This document shows, piece after piece, positions 44,062 through 54,484 of a DNA stretch of 64,000 bases. This DNA comes from Ruminococcus sp. YE282. Lineage in GTDB: Bacteria > Bacillota > Clostridia > Oscillospirales > Acutalibacteraceae. Each line of letters starts with the position of its first letter. The stretch's first letter is position 1. A model generated the notes under the pieces. It was not told the DNA's origin, searched no databases, and saw nothing but the letters and a program-made list of their open reading frames with translations. The stretch spans positions 1 through 64,000 of the forward strand of contig FMUV01000002.1 of assembly GCA_900101355.1 (NCBI GenBank), read 5' to 3'. The position numbers and the translations under genes were made by a program.

Positions 44062-44927
44062 GATTTAGACCTCCCTTTTTTGGTATGAGAACGTTTGGAA
44101 TTAAGGTCCTCATCCTCATATTCGTCAAGCAAAAGTTCTTCAAGCTTTGCAACAAGGGAATCCCGTGAAAAATCACGCAGTAAGATACCGTCTATTGCAA
44201 GCGAAATTGTGCCGGTTTCTTCACTGACTACAAGAACAACAGCATCGCTTTGCTCACTGATTCCCAAGGCTGCCCTGTGACGAGTGCCAAGGTTTATATC
44301 AACATTTTTATTGTCTGTCAAAGGAAGAATACATCCGGCAGCAAAAAGCTTTCCGTCACGTATTATGCTTGCACCGTCATGAAGAGGAGCTTTGTTAAAA
44401 AAGATATTTCCGAGCAGTGCGACAGAAGTTTCAGCTTCAATAATAGTGCCTGTTGAGGCAATATCGGAAAGCATTGTTTCACGTTCAAAAACAACCAATG
44501 CGCCTGTTTTAGAATGAGAAAACAGTGCTGCGGTGTCAGCGGAATCTATAATAGATTTTCTTACAGCTTTTTTCCATTCATCGGTCTTTCCGTGTCTGGA
44601 AAAAATTTTGATATATTTACTCCATGTATCGTTTCTTCCCATTTGTTCAAGTGCTTTTCTAATTTCGGGCTGAAATATTATGGCGACAATAACAACCGAG
44701 GCTTCAAAAAAGGCTCGGAGCAATGACGACAGCATTACAAAACCAAACACAGAGGATACAATATAAATAACAAGGAGAACGAAAAATCCTTTTAAAAGCT
44801 GAACGGCGCGTGTCTCACGAATGAATTTAAACAACGCAAATATAATCAACGCAATCGCAATAATATCAATGATATCTCTAATTTGAATTGTCTTAATTAT
44901 TGACAATAAATAGTGAAAAAAATCCAT
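44058..44927 (-). CDS. cdaA: Diadenylate cyclase CdaA
   Basis: A 289-residue membrane enzyme making cyclic di-AMP from two ATP. Three N-terminal helices (about 15-85) are followed by the DAC domain with PLHDGASIIRDGKL (DGA motif) and LGTRHRAALGISE (RHR motif). c-di-AMP controls potassium, osmolyte and cell-wall balance in Firmicutes. The tail is basic (KRSHTKKGRSKS). Start has AAAGGAGAACGGAATT. No glmM is adjacent. Confidence 0.97.
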   Translation of the reverse strand: MDFFHYLLSIIKTIQIRDIIDIIAIALIIFALFKFIRETRAVQLLKGFFVLLVIYIVSSVFGFVMLSSLLRAFFEASVVIVAIIFQPEIRKALEQMGRNDTWSKYIKIFSRHGKTDEWKKAVRKSIIDSADTAALFSHSKTGALVVFERETMLSDIASTGTIIEAETSVALLGNIFFNKAPLHDGASIIRDGKLFAAGCILPLTDNKNVDINLGTRHRAALGISEQSDAVVLVVSEETGTISLAIDGILLRDFSRDSLVAKLEELLLDEYEDEDLNSKRSHTKKGRSKS

Positions 44928-44989
44928 AATTCCGTTCTCCTTTCTATAAAATTATCTGTTTTAAAATTTTTATTTTATTTTAACACACA

Positions 44990-46168
44990 CTAAATGTTAA
45001 TTGCAACCTTTTTTGACGGATTTTTAAAATCGGAAATTTTATGAACAGCATTGGCAAAATATTCAATCTGTCCTTGTGTTGAAAATACCGACATTACTGC
45101 TCTGACGGTTCCGATTTCATCCGTATGAAAGAACTCGTGAGCCAAAGGAGCGCAATGAAGTCCCGCCCTTACAGCTATATTAAAACGGTCGTTTAGAAGT
45201 ACTGCAGTCTGTTCGCTTTCATAACCGTCAATGTTAAAAGATATAACGGGAACAAATGACTTTGAATCAGGTCTCTTTGTATAAAGTTTCACCTTTTTAA
45301 TATTGCTTAATCTGTCGTACATACGCTGTGCAAGCATCATCTCATTTTTTTCGATTTTTCCCGGGCTTCTTTGCAAAACGAACTTTACCCCCGCATTAAG
45401 CCCGGCAATTCCAGGTAAATTAGGCGTTCCGCTTTCATATTTATCCGGAAGCATTTCGGGCTGACGACGACAGGAAGACATACTGCCTGTACCGCCTTGT
45501 ATCAAACTTTCGGGTGTTTCCTCGGAATTTATAACCAGTATTCCCGTGCCCATAGGTCCGTAAAGTCCCTTATGACCTGCGGTGCACAAGAAATCAATGC
45601 AGGTATCTTTTAAAGAAATCGGAACAACACCGGCACTTTGCGCCGCATCAACGCAAAACAGTATTCCGTAAATTCTGCATAGTGCCGCTATGCGTTCAAC
45701 GGGCAGCTTTACACCAAAAACATTTGATGCATGCGTGCATATCACAAGTCTTGTATTAGATTTAATTAGTTTTCTGAAATTATCTATTGTTTTTTCATCA
45801 TCATAAGGTACATAATCGGCAATTGAATATTCAACACCGTAATTTTTCATAAATTCAAGCGGACGAACCACAGCATTATGTTCAAGCGATGAAATAATAA
45901 CGTGGTCTCCGCTTTTAAGCAAGCCTTTAATTACCGTATTAAGTGCAACTGTACAATTGGAAGTGAATATAATATTTTCCGGTTTATCTATACCAAAAAG
46001 TTTAGCACAGTTCACCCTGCAATTATAGATTGTTTCGGACGCTTTCAGCGACATATTATGTCCGCTTCTTCCGGGATTAGCGCCATAATACTTTAGCGCT
46101 CCGTTTACCGCTCTGACAACACATTCAGGCTTTGGAAATGTTGTTGCTCCGTTATCAAAATAAATCAT
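44990..46168 (-). CDS. Cysteine desulfurase-like class V aminotransferase
   Basis: A 392-residue PLP enzyme. IYFDNGATTFPKP at the start, FTSNCTVALNTVIKGLL, the PLP-lysine motif TAGHKGLYGPMGTG and the catalytic cysteine in RAGLHCAPLAHEFF are present, as in the IscS/SufS/Csd superfamily. It may release sulfur or selenium from cysteine/selenocysteine. Its start overlaps the stop of a DUF3343 gene, whose product is a proposed Se/S carrier; the pair likely works together. Confidence 0.9.
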   Translation of the reverse strand: MIYFDNGATTFPKPECVVRAVNGALKYYGANPGRSGHNMSLKASETIYNCRVNCAKLFGIDKPENIIFTSNCTVALNTVIKGLLKSGDHVIISSLEHNAVVRPLEFMKNYGVEYSIADYVPYDDEKTIDNFRKLIKSNTRLVICTHASNVFGVKLPVERIAALCRIYGILFCVDAAQSAGVVPISLKDTCIDFLCTAGHKGLYGPMGTGILVINSEETPESLIQGGTGSMSSCRRQPEMLPDKYESGTPNLPGIAGLNAGVKFVLQRSPGKIEKNEMMLAQRMYDRLSNIKKVKLYTKRPDSKSFVPVISFNIDGYESEQTAVLLNDRFNIAVRAGLHCAPLAHEFFHTDEIGTVRAVMSVFSTQGQIEYFANAVHKISDFKNPSKKVAINI

Positions 46169-46392
46169 ATATAATCAACGGCTGAAGTACCGATATACCG
46201 CACGTTATTGTCCTTGATAATTTTCAATGCATCACTAAAACCGTTTTTGACATAAAGACTGTATCCGCAAGATTTTTTGCGAAGTTTGGCAGGAGTTCTT
46301 ACGATTCTTGATGATATTCTGTGATTTTTCAGCAAATCTCTGCTTTTCATAACAGGCGTTATCGAATCAAATATTATTAGATTATTTTCCAT
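46165..46392 (-). CDS. DUF3343 protein, putative sulfur/selenium carrier
   Basis: 75 residues: LIIFDSITPVMKSRDLLKNH, then RTPAKLRKKSCGYSLYV with the single conserved Cys in SCG, and a helix-strand C-terminus. DUF3343 proteins are small putative Se/S carriers near cysteine desulfurases. The ATG at 46392 has AAAAGGTGAAAAAT; a frame reaching 46425 is less likely. Overlaps the desulfurase gene by 4 bp. Confidence 0.8.
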   Translation of the reverse strand: MENNLIIFDSITPVMKSRDLLKNHRISSRIVRTPAKLRKKSCGYSLYVKNGFSDALKIIKDNNVRYIGTSAVDYI

Positions 46393-46488
46393 ATTTTTCA
46401 CCTTTTCTTGTTTTATTCCGCACATAGTTTTGCATATATCGCTATTCTGTTATTAATAACATACTATGTCAGAAAATAAATTGGTACA

Positions 46489-46520
46489 CAAAAAGCACGG
46501 TTTTTACACCGTGCTTTATT
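46489..46520 (-). terminator. Terminator of the BcrA-type ABC transporter unit
   Basis: AAAGCACGG pairs with CCGTGCTTT; a T-run follows on the minus strand. Confidence 0.85.
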
Positions 46521-46555
46521 ATATTTAATATTCATTTATAATAGGAATAAGCTGA

Positions 46556-47365
46556 TTAAACTTCCATTTTTCTAACCGAAACAATCAACACAATATAAGT
46601 TATTATAAAATAAATAACAAAGCAAACTGCGGCCCCCGCAAGCATTCCCGCCGTTACGTTTGCATTTGATATAGAATCAAACTGACTTCCAAACCACAAA
46701 ACACAGAAATCAAAGTTCTTAAGTTTCAATCCCATATTCACAAGACTGAGAGCCTGCGGTAAAAGCAACAGAGAGAGAATTGATATTATAACAGCGGGAG
46801 CATTCTTTTTTACGATTGTACAAAGCATAAAAAACAGTCCTGTAAATGTCATAATTCCAAAAAACAAAAGCAACATTTGCGGAATCAGAGTGCCATAACT
46901 CTCTCCTATATTGCCGTATAAAGCGGTTGAAACTGCAAAAACAATTATTGCGTTCAGCGCCGTAATTATACAAGACGCAATTAACAAAGTGATATATTTT
47001 GCGATAAAAATAACTGTTCTGCTGTAACCCTTTGAAATTACATTTTTCAAAATTTCGTTTTCAAAGTCATCGCAAACAAAACTGTACACAAATACCATAA
47101 TACAAAATGCTATCGGGCTTTTTGCAAAAAACCTAACCATACTGATAATACCGTTTTCGGGCTGCATGATTAAACTGTTTGTTGATGGGTCGCTTTCCTG
47201 AACAGCCAGGATAAAAGCTTCTGAATTAACTGTTTTATATACAAAGAAAGAAACAACCAAGAACAAAGTACTTAATGCAATTGAGATTACGGTCCAAATA
47301 TAAAAACTCTTTGATCTGAATAATTTATGAAGTTCAAAAGAAAATACTTTACTCATATCAGACAC
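46556..47365 (-). CDS. ABC-2 type transporter permease
   Basis: 269 residues with six membrane helices: one at about 20-42, then pairs around 85-105, 118-145, 155-175, 180-200 and 235-258. KVFSFELHKLFRSKSFYIWTVI at the start is the usual opening of bacitracin/lantibiotic-resistance-type permeases. It pairs with the ATPase just upstream, overlapping it by 8 bp. Substrate unknown. Confidence 0.82.
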   Translation of the reverse strand: MSDMSKVFSFELHKLFRSKSFYIWTVISIALSTLFLVVSFFVYKTVNSEAFILAVQESDPSTNSLIMQPENGIISMVRFFAKSPIAFCIMVFVYSFVCDDFENEILKNVISKGYSRTVIFIAKYITLLIASCIITALNAIIVFAVSTALYGNIGESYGTLIPQMLLLFFGIMTFTGLFFMLCTIVKKNAPAVIISILSLLLLPQALSLVNMGLKLKNFDFCVLWFGSQFDSISNANVTAGMLAGAAVCFVIYFIITYIVLIVSVRKMEV

Positions 47366-48251
47366 CTACCTTACGTAAGAAATAATCCTCAAGTTTAATT
47401 GAATGAAGACAGATTTGTTTAACCGTTACACCGTTTTTAACAAGCATTTTATTAAATTCACCGGTCCTGTCAAGTCCTGTGTCAATATAAATGATACCCT
47501 CATGCAGGTGAATCATATCTTGCGGAACAGAATTTGAAAGCAAAGATATTGCTTTCTCGGGATTATCCAATTCAATTTTCACCCTATCGCTGCACTTTTC
47601 AGCAAGTTCTTTTGCGGTAACTTCTTCTATAAGCCGTCCCTCTGAAATAAATCCGTAACAGGTAGCAATTTTTGAAAGTTCTTCGAGAAGGTGACTCGAT
47701 ACCATAAAAGTAATGCCTTTGTCACGGTTAAGCCTTAGGATTAAATCTCTTATTTCAATAATACCCGTTGGGTCAAGCCCGTTAATCGGTTCATCTAATA
47801 TCAAAAATTCAGGATTGCCGAGCAACGCAATTGCAATGCCGAGGCGTTGACGCATACCGAGTGAAAACTGTCCGGCAGTCTTATTTCCTGTGTTGCCCAA
47901 GCCAACGTAATCAAGTATATCTTTAATTTGTTTGTCAGAACTGTTGCAAAGAAATGCAAAGCGTTTCATATTTTCATATGCAGAGCATTTTTTGTAAACA
48001 GCGGGAGCTTCGATAAGAGAACCGATTTTCCGACGTGCCAAATCGAGAGGTTCACCGTCAAACAGTTGAATGATACCGTCCGTCGGGAAAGCCATACCTA
48101 ACACTTGACGCATAAGCGTGGTTTTTCCTGCACCGTTTTTCCCTACAAAGCCGTAAATATCACCTCTGTTAATTGTAAGGCTGATATTGTTTGAAACTAA
48201 TTTGCTGCCGTATTTTTTGTTAAGGTTGTACGTTTTTAATACAGTACTCAT
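47358..48251 (-). CDS. ABC transporter ATP-binding protein, BcrA/LanF type
   Basis: A 297-residue ATPase: Walker A GKNGAGKTT, signature FSLGMRQRLGIA, Walker B FLILDEPINGLDP and H-loop SSHLLEEL. The C-terminal 80 residues are the extension of the bacitracin/lantibiotic self-protection group. With the six-helix permease it should form an exporter that removes antibiotics or peptides. No two-component system sits beside it. Start has GAAAGGAGTTTTGTT. Confidence 0.9.
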   Translation of the reverse strand: MSTVLKTYNLNKKYGSKLVSNNISLTINRGDIYGFVGKNGAGKTTLMRQVLGMAFPTDGIIQLFDGEPLDLARRKIGSLIEAPAVYKKCSAYENMKRFAFLCNSSDKQIKDILDYVGLGNTGNKTAGQFSLGMRQRLGIAIALLGNPEFLILDEPINGLDPTGIIEIRDLILRLNRDKGITFMVSSHLLEELSKIATCYGFISEGRLIEEVTAKELAEKCSDRVKIELDNPEKAISLLSNSVPQDMIHLHEGIIYIDTGLDRTGEFNKMLVKNGVTVKQICLHSIKLEDYFLRKVGV

Positions 48252-48279
48252 AACAAAACTCCTTTCAGTATAAACATGA

Positions 48280-48299
48280 TAGCAATTAATTTGTTGCTA
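48280..48299. promoter_or_regulatory. Inverted repeat upstream of the BcrA-type transporter
   Basis: TAGCAA-N8-TTGCTA centred about 38 bp upstream of the start codon. Possible operator; no regulator gene is adjacent. Confidence 0.4.
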
Positions 48300-48423
48300 A
48301 ACTTTTCTGTGACCTTCAAATTTCAAAATAAATTATATCTATAAATCATCATTTATCAACAACAATAAACAGTAAATATAATTTAATATACTTATTTTAT
48401 TTTTTAAAAATAGTTTAAAAATA

Positions 48424-48455
48424 AAAAAAGCACGACTTTAAAAAATCGTGCCTTT
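48424..48455 (-). terminator. Terminator of dapB
   Basis: Minus strand: GGCACGA / TCGTGCT hairpin followed by TTTTTTA, 20 bp past the dapB stop. Confidence 0.85.
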
Positions 48456-48475
48456 AACGTTTTTAAAACTATTTA

Positions 48476-49237
48476 TTAGATTTTTGATAAAAGAAGATTG
48501 CCCATATCATACATTCCGGGTTTTTGATTAGCCAAAAATACTGCGGCATTAACCGAACCGACTGCGAATACTTCCTTTGACTGAGCCTGGTGTGAAATTG
48601 TTACCACCTCATCATGACCTGCAAATATTACTTCATGTTCACCGACAATAGTGCCACCTCGGATTGATGAGATTCCGATTTCGTTTTTCTCACGCTTCTT
48701 GCGGTAAGTGTGTCTGTCAAATACATACTGTGGTTCTTCGGAAAGTTCTGATGAAATTCCGTCTGCTATCATAAGGGCGGTTCCGCTCGGGGCGTCAAGT
48801 TTCTGGTTGTGATGCTTCTCAATAATTTCAATATCAAACTGACCGCCAAGTACCTTTGCGGCACTTTTTGCAAGCTCTATCAAAACATTGATTCCGAGCG
48901 ACATATTTCCCGAATAAAAAACAGCCACTTTGTTAGAAGCGTTTTTTATTTTTTGAACCTGTTCTTTAGAGTATCCGGTAGTGCAAATTACGCACGGAAC
49001 GGAATCTTTAACAGCAAATTCAAGCATATCGTCAAGAACAGCAGGGTTTGAAAAATCAATTATAACGTCAGGTTTATCTGTTACATCAAGAAAACTTTTG
49101 TAAACAGGAAAGTCGAAGTCCTTTTCACCAAAAGCGTCAATTCCGAACATTGTTTTAGTCTCTTTGTTTTCGGCAACCGCTGCGGCAACAAAACCGCCCA
49201 TCTTGCCGTTACAGCCGACTATCGCTACATTTACCAT
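48476..49237 (-). CDS. dapB: 4-hydroxy-tetrahydrodipicolinate reductase
   Basis: A 253-residue NAD(P)H-dependent reductase of the lysine/DAP pathway. Nucleotide-binding VAIVGCNGKMGG, DFSNPAVL, FYSGNMSLGINVL, and the substrate motif EIIEKHHNQKLDAPSGTAL are diagnostic. Start has AAAGGGGAATAAAA. A terminator separates it from dapA upstream, so it may depend on read-through or its own promoter. Confidence 0.96.
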   Translation of the reverse strand: MVNVAIVGCNGKMGGFVAAAVAENKETKTMFGIDAFGEKDFDFPVYKSFLDVTDKPDVIIDFSNPAVLDDMLEFAVKDSVPCVICTTGYSKEQVQKIKNASNKVAVFYSGNMSLGINVLIELAKSAAKVLGGQFDIEIIEKHHNQKLDAPSGTALMIADGISSELSEEPQYVFDRHTYRKKREKNEIGISSIRGGTIVGEHEVIFAGHDEVVTISHQAQSKEVFAVGSVNAAVFLANQKPGMYDMGNLLLSKI

Positions 49238-49301
49238 TTTTATTCCCCTTTACAGAATTTAGTTAATTCCGAAAATTTTAAATATCATAGATTAATACTT
49301 T

Positions 49302-49330
49302 AAAAAAAGTGGGGCGAAAAATCGCCCCAA
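49302..49330 (-). terminator. Terminator between dapA and dapB
   Basis: Minus strand: TTGGGGCGA / TCGCCCCAC with a short loop, then CTTTTTTT. About 10 bp after the dapA stop. Confidence 0.85.
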
Positions 49331-49340
49331 CTTAATGTTA

Positions 49341-50243
49341 TTATTTAGGAGCTTTGCCAAGCAAATCATACTTTGCAAGACAATCCTTGAGGTCGTGATA
49401 ACCTGCAACACTCATCGGAACAAGCGGAAGTCTGCATTCGCCTGCATCAAATCCGAAAAGATTCATAGCTGTTTTTATCGGAATTGGGTTTACATCGCTG
49501 AAGAGCTCATTCATAAGCTCAAGATAGTGGAAATTGAGCTTTTGAGCTTCAGCAAAGTTATTATCAAGACACAGCTGACAAATCTTGTGCATCTCTGCAG
49601 GACAAATGTTTGCAAACACAGAAATTACGCCAAGTGCACCAAGCGACATAAACGGAACTGTTTGGTCATCATTTCCTGAATAAATATCAAGATTATCACC
49701 GCAAAGTGAACGAATGAGCGCAACCTGAGAAATATTGCCGCTTGCCTCCTTGGCAGCAACAATGTTTGGATGCTTGCAAAGTTCCTGATAAGTTTTCGGC
49801 TTGATGTTGCAGCCGGTACGTGACGGCACGTTATAAAGTATTATAGGCAAATCAACTGCATCTGCAATTACATTGTAATGCTTGATAAGACCTGCCTGTG
49901 AAGTCTTGTTATAATACGGTGTAACACACAAAAGTGCGTCTGCACCGGTCTTTTGAGCTGATTTTGAAAGCATTACGGCAGTTGAAGTGTCGTTGCTGCC
50001 TGTTCCGGCAACAACAGGGATTCTGCCGTTAATTTTTTCGGCAACAAAGGACAAAACTTCGCAGTGTTCCTTTTCTGAAAGAGTTGCCGATTCGCCTGTT
50101 GTACCGCAGGCTATAATTGCGTCTGTACCGTTTTGAACATGAAATTCAAGAATCTTTCCAAATTCATCGTAATTAACCGAACCGTCAGACTTCATTGGTG
50201 TTACTATTGCAACACCCGAGCCTGTAAAAATGTGGTTTGACAT
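49341..50243 (-). CDS. dapA: 4-hydroxy-tetrahydrodipicolinate synthase
   Basis: A 300-residue class I aldolase condensing pyruvate with aspartate semialdehyde. GTTGESATLSEKEH near residue 45, VTPYYNKTSQAGLIKHY, the YNVPSRTGCNIKP segment with the active-site Tyr, and the Schiff-base Lys in IVAAKEASGNI. Follows asd by 15 bp. DAP from this pathway feeds peptidoglycan, and its dipicolinate branch supplies spores. Confidence 0.97.
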   Translation of the reverse strand: MSNHIFTGSGVAIVTPMKSDGSVNYDEFGKILEFHVQNGTDAIIACGTTGESATLSEKEHCEVLSFVAEKINGRIPVVAGTGSNDTSTAVMLSKSAQKTGADALLCVTPYYNKTSQAGLIKHYNVIADAVDLPIILYNVPSRTGCNIKPKTYQELCKHPNIVAAKEASGNISQVALIRSLCGDNLDIYSGNDDQTVPFMSLGALGVISVFANICPAEMHKICQLCLDNNFAEAQKLNFHYLELMNELFSDVNPIPIKTAMNLFGFDAGECRLPLVPMSVAGYHDLKDCLAKYDLLGKAPK

Positions 50244-50258
50244 AAATAAACCTCCAAA

Positions 50259-51344
50259 TTAATCCATATAGCCCTCAGCGCAAAGAAGCTCTGCAAGCAG
50301 AACTGCGCCTCCGGCTGCTCCTCTTAATGTGTTGTGTGACATACAAACAAACTTATAATCATACTGAGTATCTTCTCTGAGTCTGCCGACAGAAATTGCC
50401 ATACCGTTTTCAAGGTTTCTCTCAGACTTAATCTGTGGGCGGTCAGGCTCAGTAAAGTAATGTAAAAACTGCTTTGGTGCACTCGGAAGTTTTAATTCCT
50501 GTGCTCTGCCGCTGTAATTTTCCCAAACTTTGATAATTTCGTCAACAGAAGGTTTCTTTACGCCGTCTTTAAATGACATAAATACTGCCGCTGTGTGGCC
50601 ATCGGAAACAGGAACACGGATGCACTGTGATGTGATTGAAATATCATCAGTGGTAACAATCTTGTCGCCTTCGATTTTGCCCCAGATTTTGAGGGGCTCT
50701 TTCTCAGATTTTTCTTCTTCGCCGCCGATATACGGAATTACATTATCAATCATTTCAGGCCATGTTTTGAAAGTTTTGCCTGCGCCTGAAATTGCCTGAT
50801 ATGTACAAGCAAGAACCTTATCTACACCGAGTTCTTTTAAAGGATGGATTGCAGGCACATAGCTCTGGAGCGAGCAATTTGATTTTACTGCAACAAATCC
50901 GCGTTTTGTTCCGAGACGTTTTCTCTGAGCTTCAATAATCTTTATGTGGTCTGCATTTATCTCAGGAATAACCATAGGTACATCCGGTGTAAAGCGGTGA
51001 GCCGAATTATTGGAAACGATTGGGCATTCAGCCTTTGCGTATTTCTCTTCAAGAGCTTTTATTTCGTCTTTTTTCATATTTACGGCGCAGAAACAGAAGT
51101 CAACTTTTGAAGCAACTTCTTCAACATTTTCTGCGTCAATAAGTACCATATCTTTAAATTTTTCAGGCAACGGAGCAGTCATATGCCATCTTCCGTCAAC
51201 AGCTTCGCTGTATTTTTTGCCTGCACTTCTTGCGCTTGCCGCAAGAGCAGTTACTTCAAACCAGGGATGATTTTCAAGCAAAAGTGCAAAACGCTGACCA
51301 ACCATTCCTGTTGCTCCGATAATACCTACCTTATAATTTTTCAC
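50259..51344 (-). CDS. asd: Aspartate-semialdehyde dehydrogenase, archaeal/fungal type
   Basis: A 361-residue enzyme reducing aspartyl phosphate to the semialdehyde. VGIIGATGMVGQRFALLL binds NADP, the catalytic Cys is in VAVKSNCSLQSYVP, and QAISGAGKTF and RVPVSDGHTAAVF follow. The sequence pattern and length match the archaeal/fungal branch rather than the common bacterial one, a branch also found in many clostridia and Bacteroidetes. GTG start with GGAGGTATCATT. First gene of asd-dapA. Confidence 0.94.
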   Translation of the reverse strand: MKNYKVGIIGATGMVGQRFALLLENHPWFEVTALAASARSAGKKYSEAVDGRWHMTAPLPEKFKDMVLIDAENVEEVASKVDFCFCAVNMKKDEIKALEEKYAKAECPIVSNNSAHRFTPDVPMVIPEINADHIKIIEAQRKRLGTKRGFVAVKSNCSLQSYVPAIHPLKELGVDKVLACTYQAISGAGKTFKTWPEMIDNVIPYIGGEEEKSEKEPLKIWGKIEGDKIVTTDDISITSQCIRVPVSDGHTAAVFMSFKDGVKKPSVDEIIKVWENYSGRAQELKLPSAPKQFLHYFTEPDRPQIKSERNLENGMAISVGRLREDTQYDYKFVCMSHNTLRGAAGGAVLLAELLCAEGYMD

Positions 51345-51472
51345 AATGATACCTCCGAATTAAACATTTTTTTAAAAAAGCAGTTGCCTTATTCGACTAA
51401 ATATTATATTATAGAAACAGTATGTTGTAAAAGCTGTTTCAAACTAACATCTACTGCCTATTATTAATTTAT

Positions 51473-51501
51473 AATATAACATTTTACATTATCATTGTCA
51501 A
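51473..51501 (-). promoter_or_regulatory. Promoter of asd-dapA
   Basis: Minus strand: TTGACA (51496-51501), 17-bp spacer, TATATT (51473-51478). The leader is about 120 nt; no lysine riboswitch was recognised in it. Confidence 0.7.
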
Positions 51502-51562
51502 TTATTTTACTGATATGATTTCTAATATTTTATGAAGATTTTTCAAGGTTGAGAGGATTAAA

Positions 51563-53729
<2,167 letters not shown>

Positions 53730-53732
53730 ATC

Positions 53733-53773
53733 TTGGTGCGGATGGCGTAATTCTTTGGCGGCAAACGCCACAC
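53733..53773. repeat. Inverted repeat after tgt
   Basis: GGTG-N5-GGCGT pairs with ACGCC-A-CACC around a 16-nt loop. No T-tract follows, so it may be a transcript-stabilising hairpin rather than a terminator. Confidence 0.45.
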
Positions 53774-53881
53774 CGGAAATTCACCTGAGACTATAATTTC
53801 CCGCTGAAGCACTGAGTAGCTGACGCTATGCATAAATATCACAGAGAATGAATTTTAAATTAATAAAATTTCAAAAAATTC

Positions 53882-53910
53882 TTGCAACTGATGTACAAAA
53901 CTGATATAAT
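53882..53910 (+). promoter_or_regulatory. Promoter of yajC
   Basis: TTGCAA (53882-53887), 17-bp spacer, TATAAT (53905-53910). Confidence 0.78.
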
Positions 53911-53939
53911 CAATATATTGTATGAAAGGAATGAAAAGA

Positions 53940-54374
53940 ATGACAAATATTTTACCGATTTTAGCCGATACTCAGGCAAGCAATCCAGCAGGTTTGGGCA
54001 GTATGCTTCCCATGATTTTGATTTGGGTTGTTATTATTGCTTTTATGTATTTCTTCCTGATAAGACCTAACTCAAAGAAGAAAAAAGAAGAAGCCGAGAT
54101 GAGAAACTCACTTGAAATTGGTGATGAAATCACTACTATCGGCGGAATTATGGGCAGAGTTGTCGCAATCAAAGATGACGAAGACGCTATCATAATTGAA
54201 ACAGGTTCAGACAGAGTTAAAATGAAATTCAAAAAATGGTGTATTTCTACTGTTGACACTGTTAAGGAAAAACCTGCTGATTCAAAGACAGAGAAAAAGA
54301 GTTTCGGTTTGTTCAATCGCAAAAAGAACGAAGAACAGAATGCTTCAACTGCTAAAACCGAATCTGATAAATAA
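53940..54374 (+). CDS. yajC: Preprotein translocase subunit YajC
   Basis: A 144-residue Sec accessory protein. One membrane helix (MILIWVVIIAFMYFFLIRPN, about 24-44), then the conserved KKKKEEAEMRNSLEIGDEITTIGGIMGRV segment. The Lys/Glu-rich tail of about 45 residues is longer than in short YajC proteins. The ATG at 53940 has AAAGGAATGAAAAG; one at 53922 is too far upstream. secDF is not in the window. Own promoter and terminator. Confidence 0.92.
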   Translation: MTNILPILADTQASNPAGLGSMLPMILIWVVIIAFMYFFLIRPNSKKKKEEAEMRNSLEIGDEITTIGGIMGRVVAIKDDEDAIIIETGSDRVKMKFKKWCISTVDTVKEKPADSKTEKKSFGLFNRKKNEEQNASTAKTESDK

Positions 54375-54392
54375 TAAATATTCATAGAAATC

Positions 54393-54434
54393 ATTGTGCA
54401 TCTGCTGTGTTTACGGCAGATGCACAATTTTTAT
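54393..54434 (+). terminator. Terminator of yajC
   Basis: ATTGTGCATCTGC pairs with GCAGATGCACAAT, then TTTTATA. Confidence 0.92.
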
Positions 54435-54484
54435 ATTAAACATTTTAAACAGACAAAACGTTTTACATGATAAAGTAATTTTGA

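Noticed and set aside
51345..51472. Lysine riboswitch before asd-dapA
   Set aside because: The leader is about 120 nt and AT-rich, too short and lacking the conserved L-box core.
53972..54427. Minus-strand frame of 151 codons over yajC
   Set aside because: Complement of the Lys/Glu-rich yajC sequence and its terminator; Phe/Ser-rich product typical of an antisense artefact.
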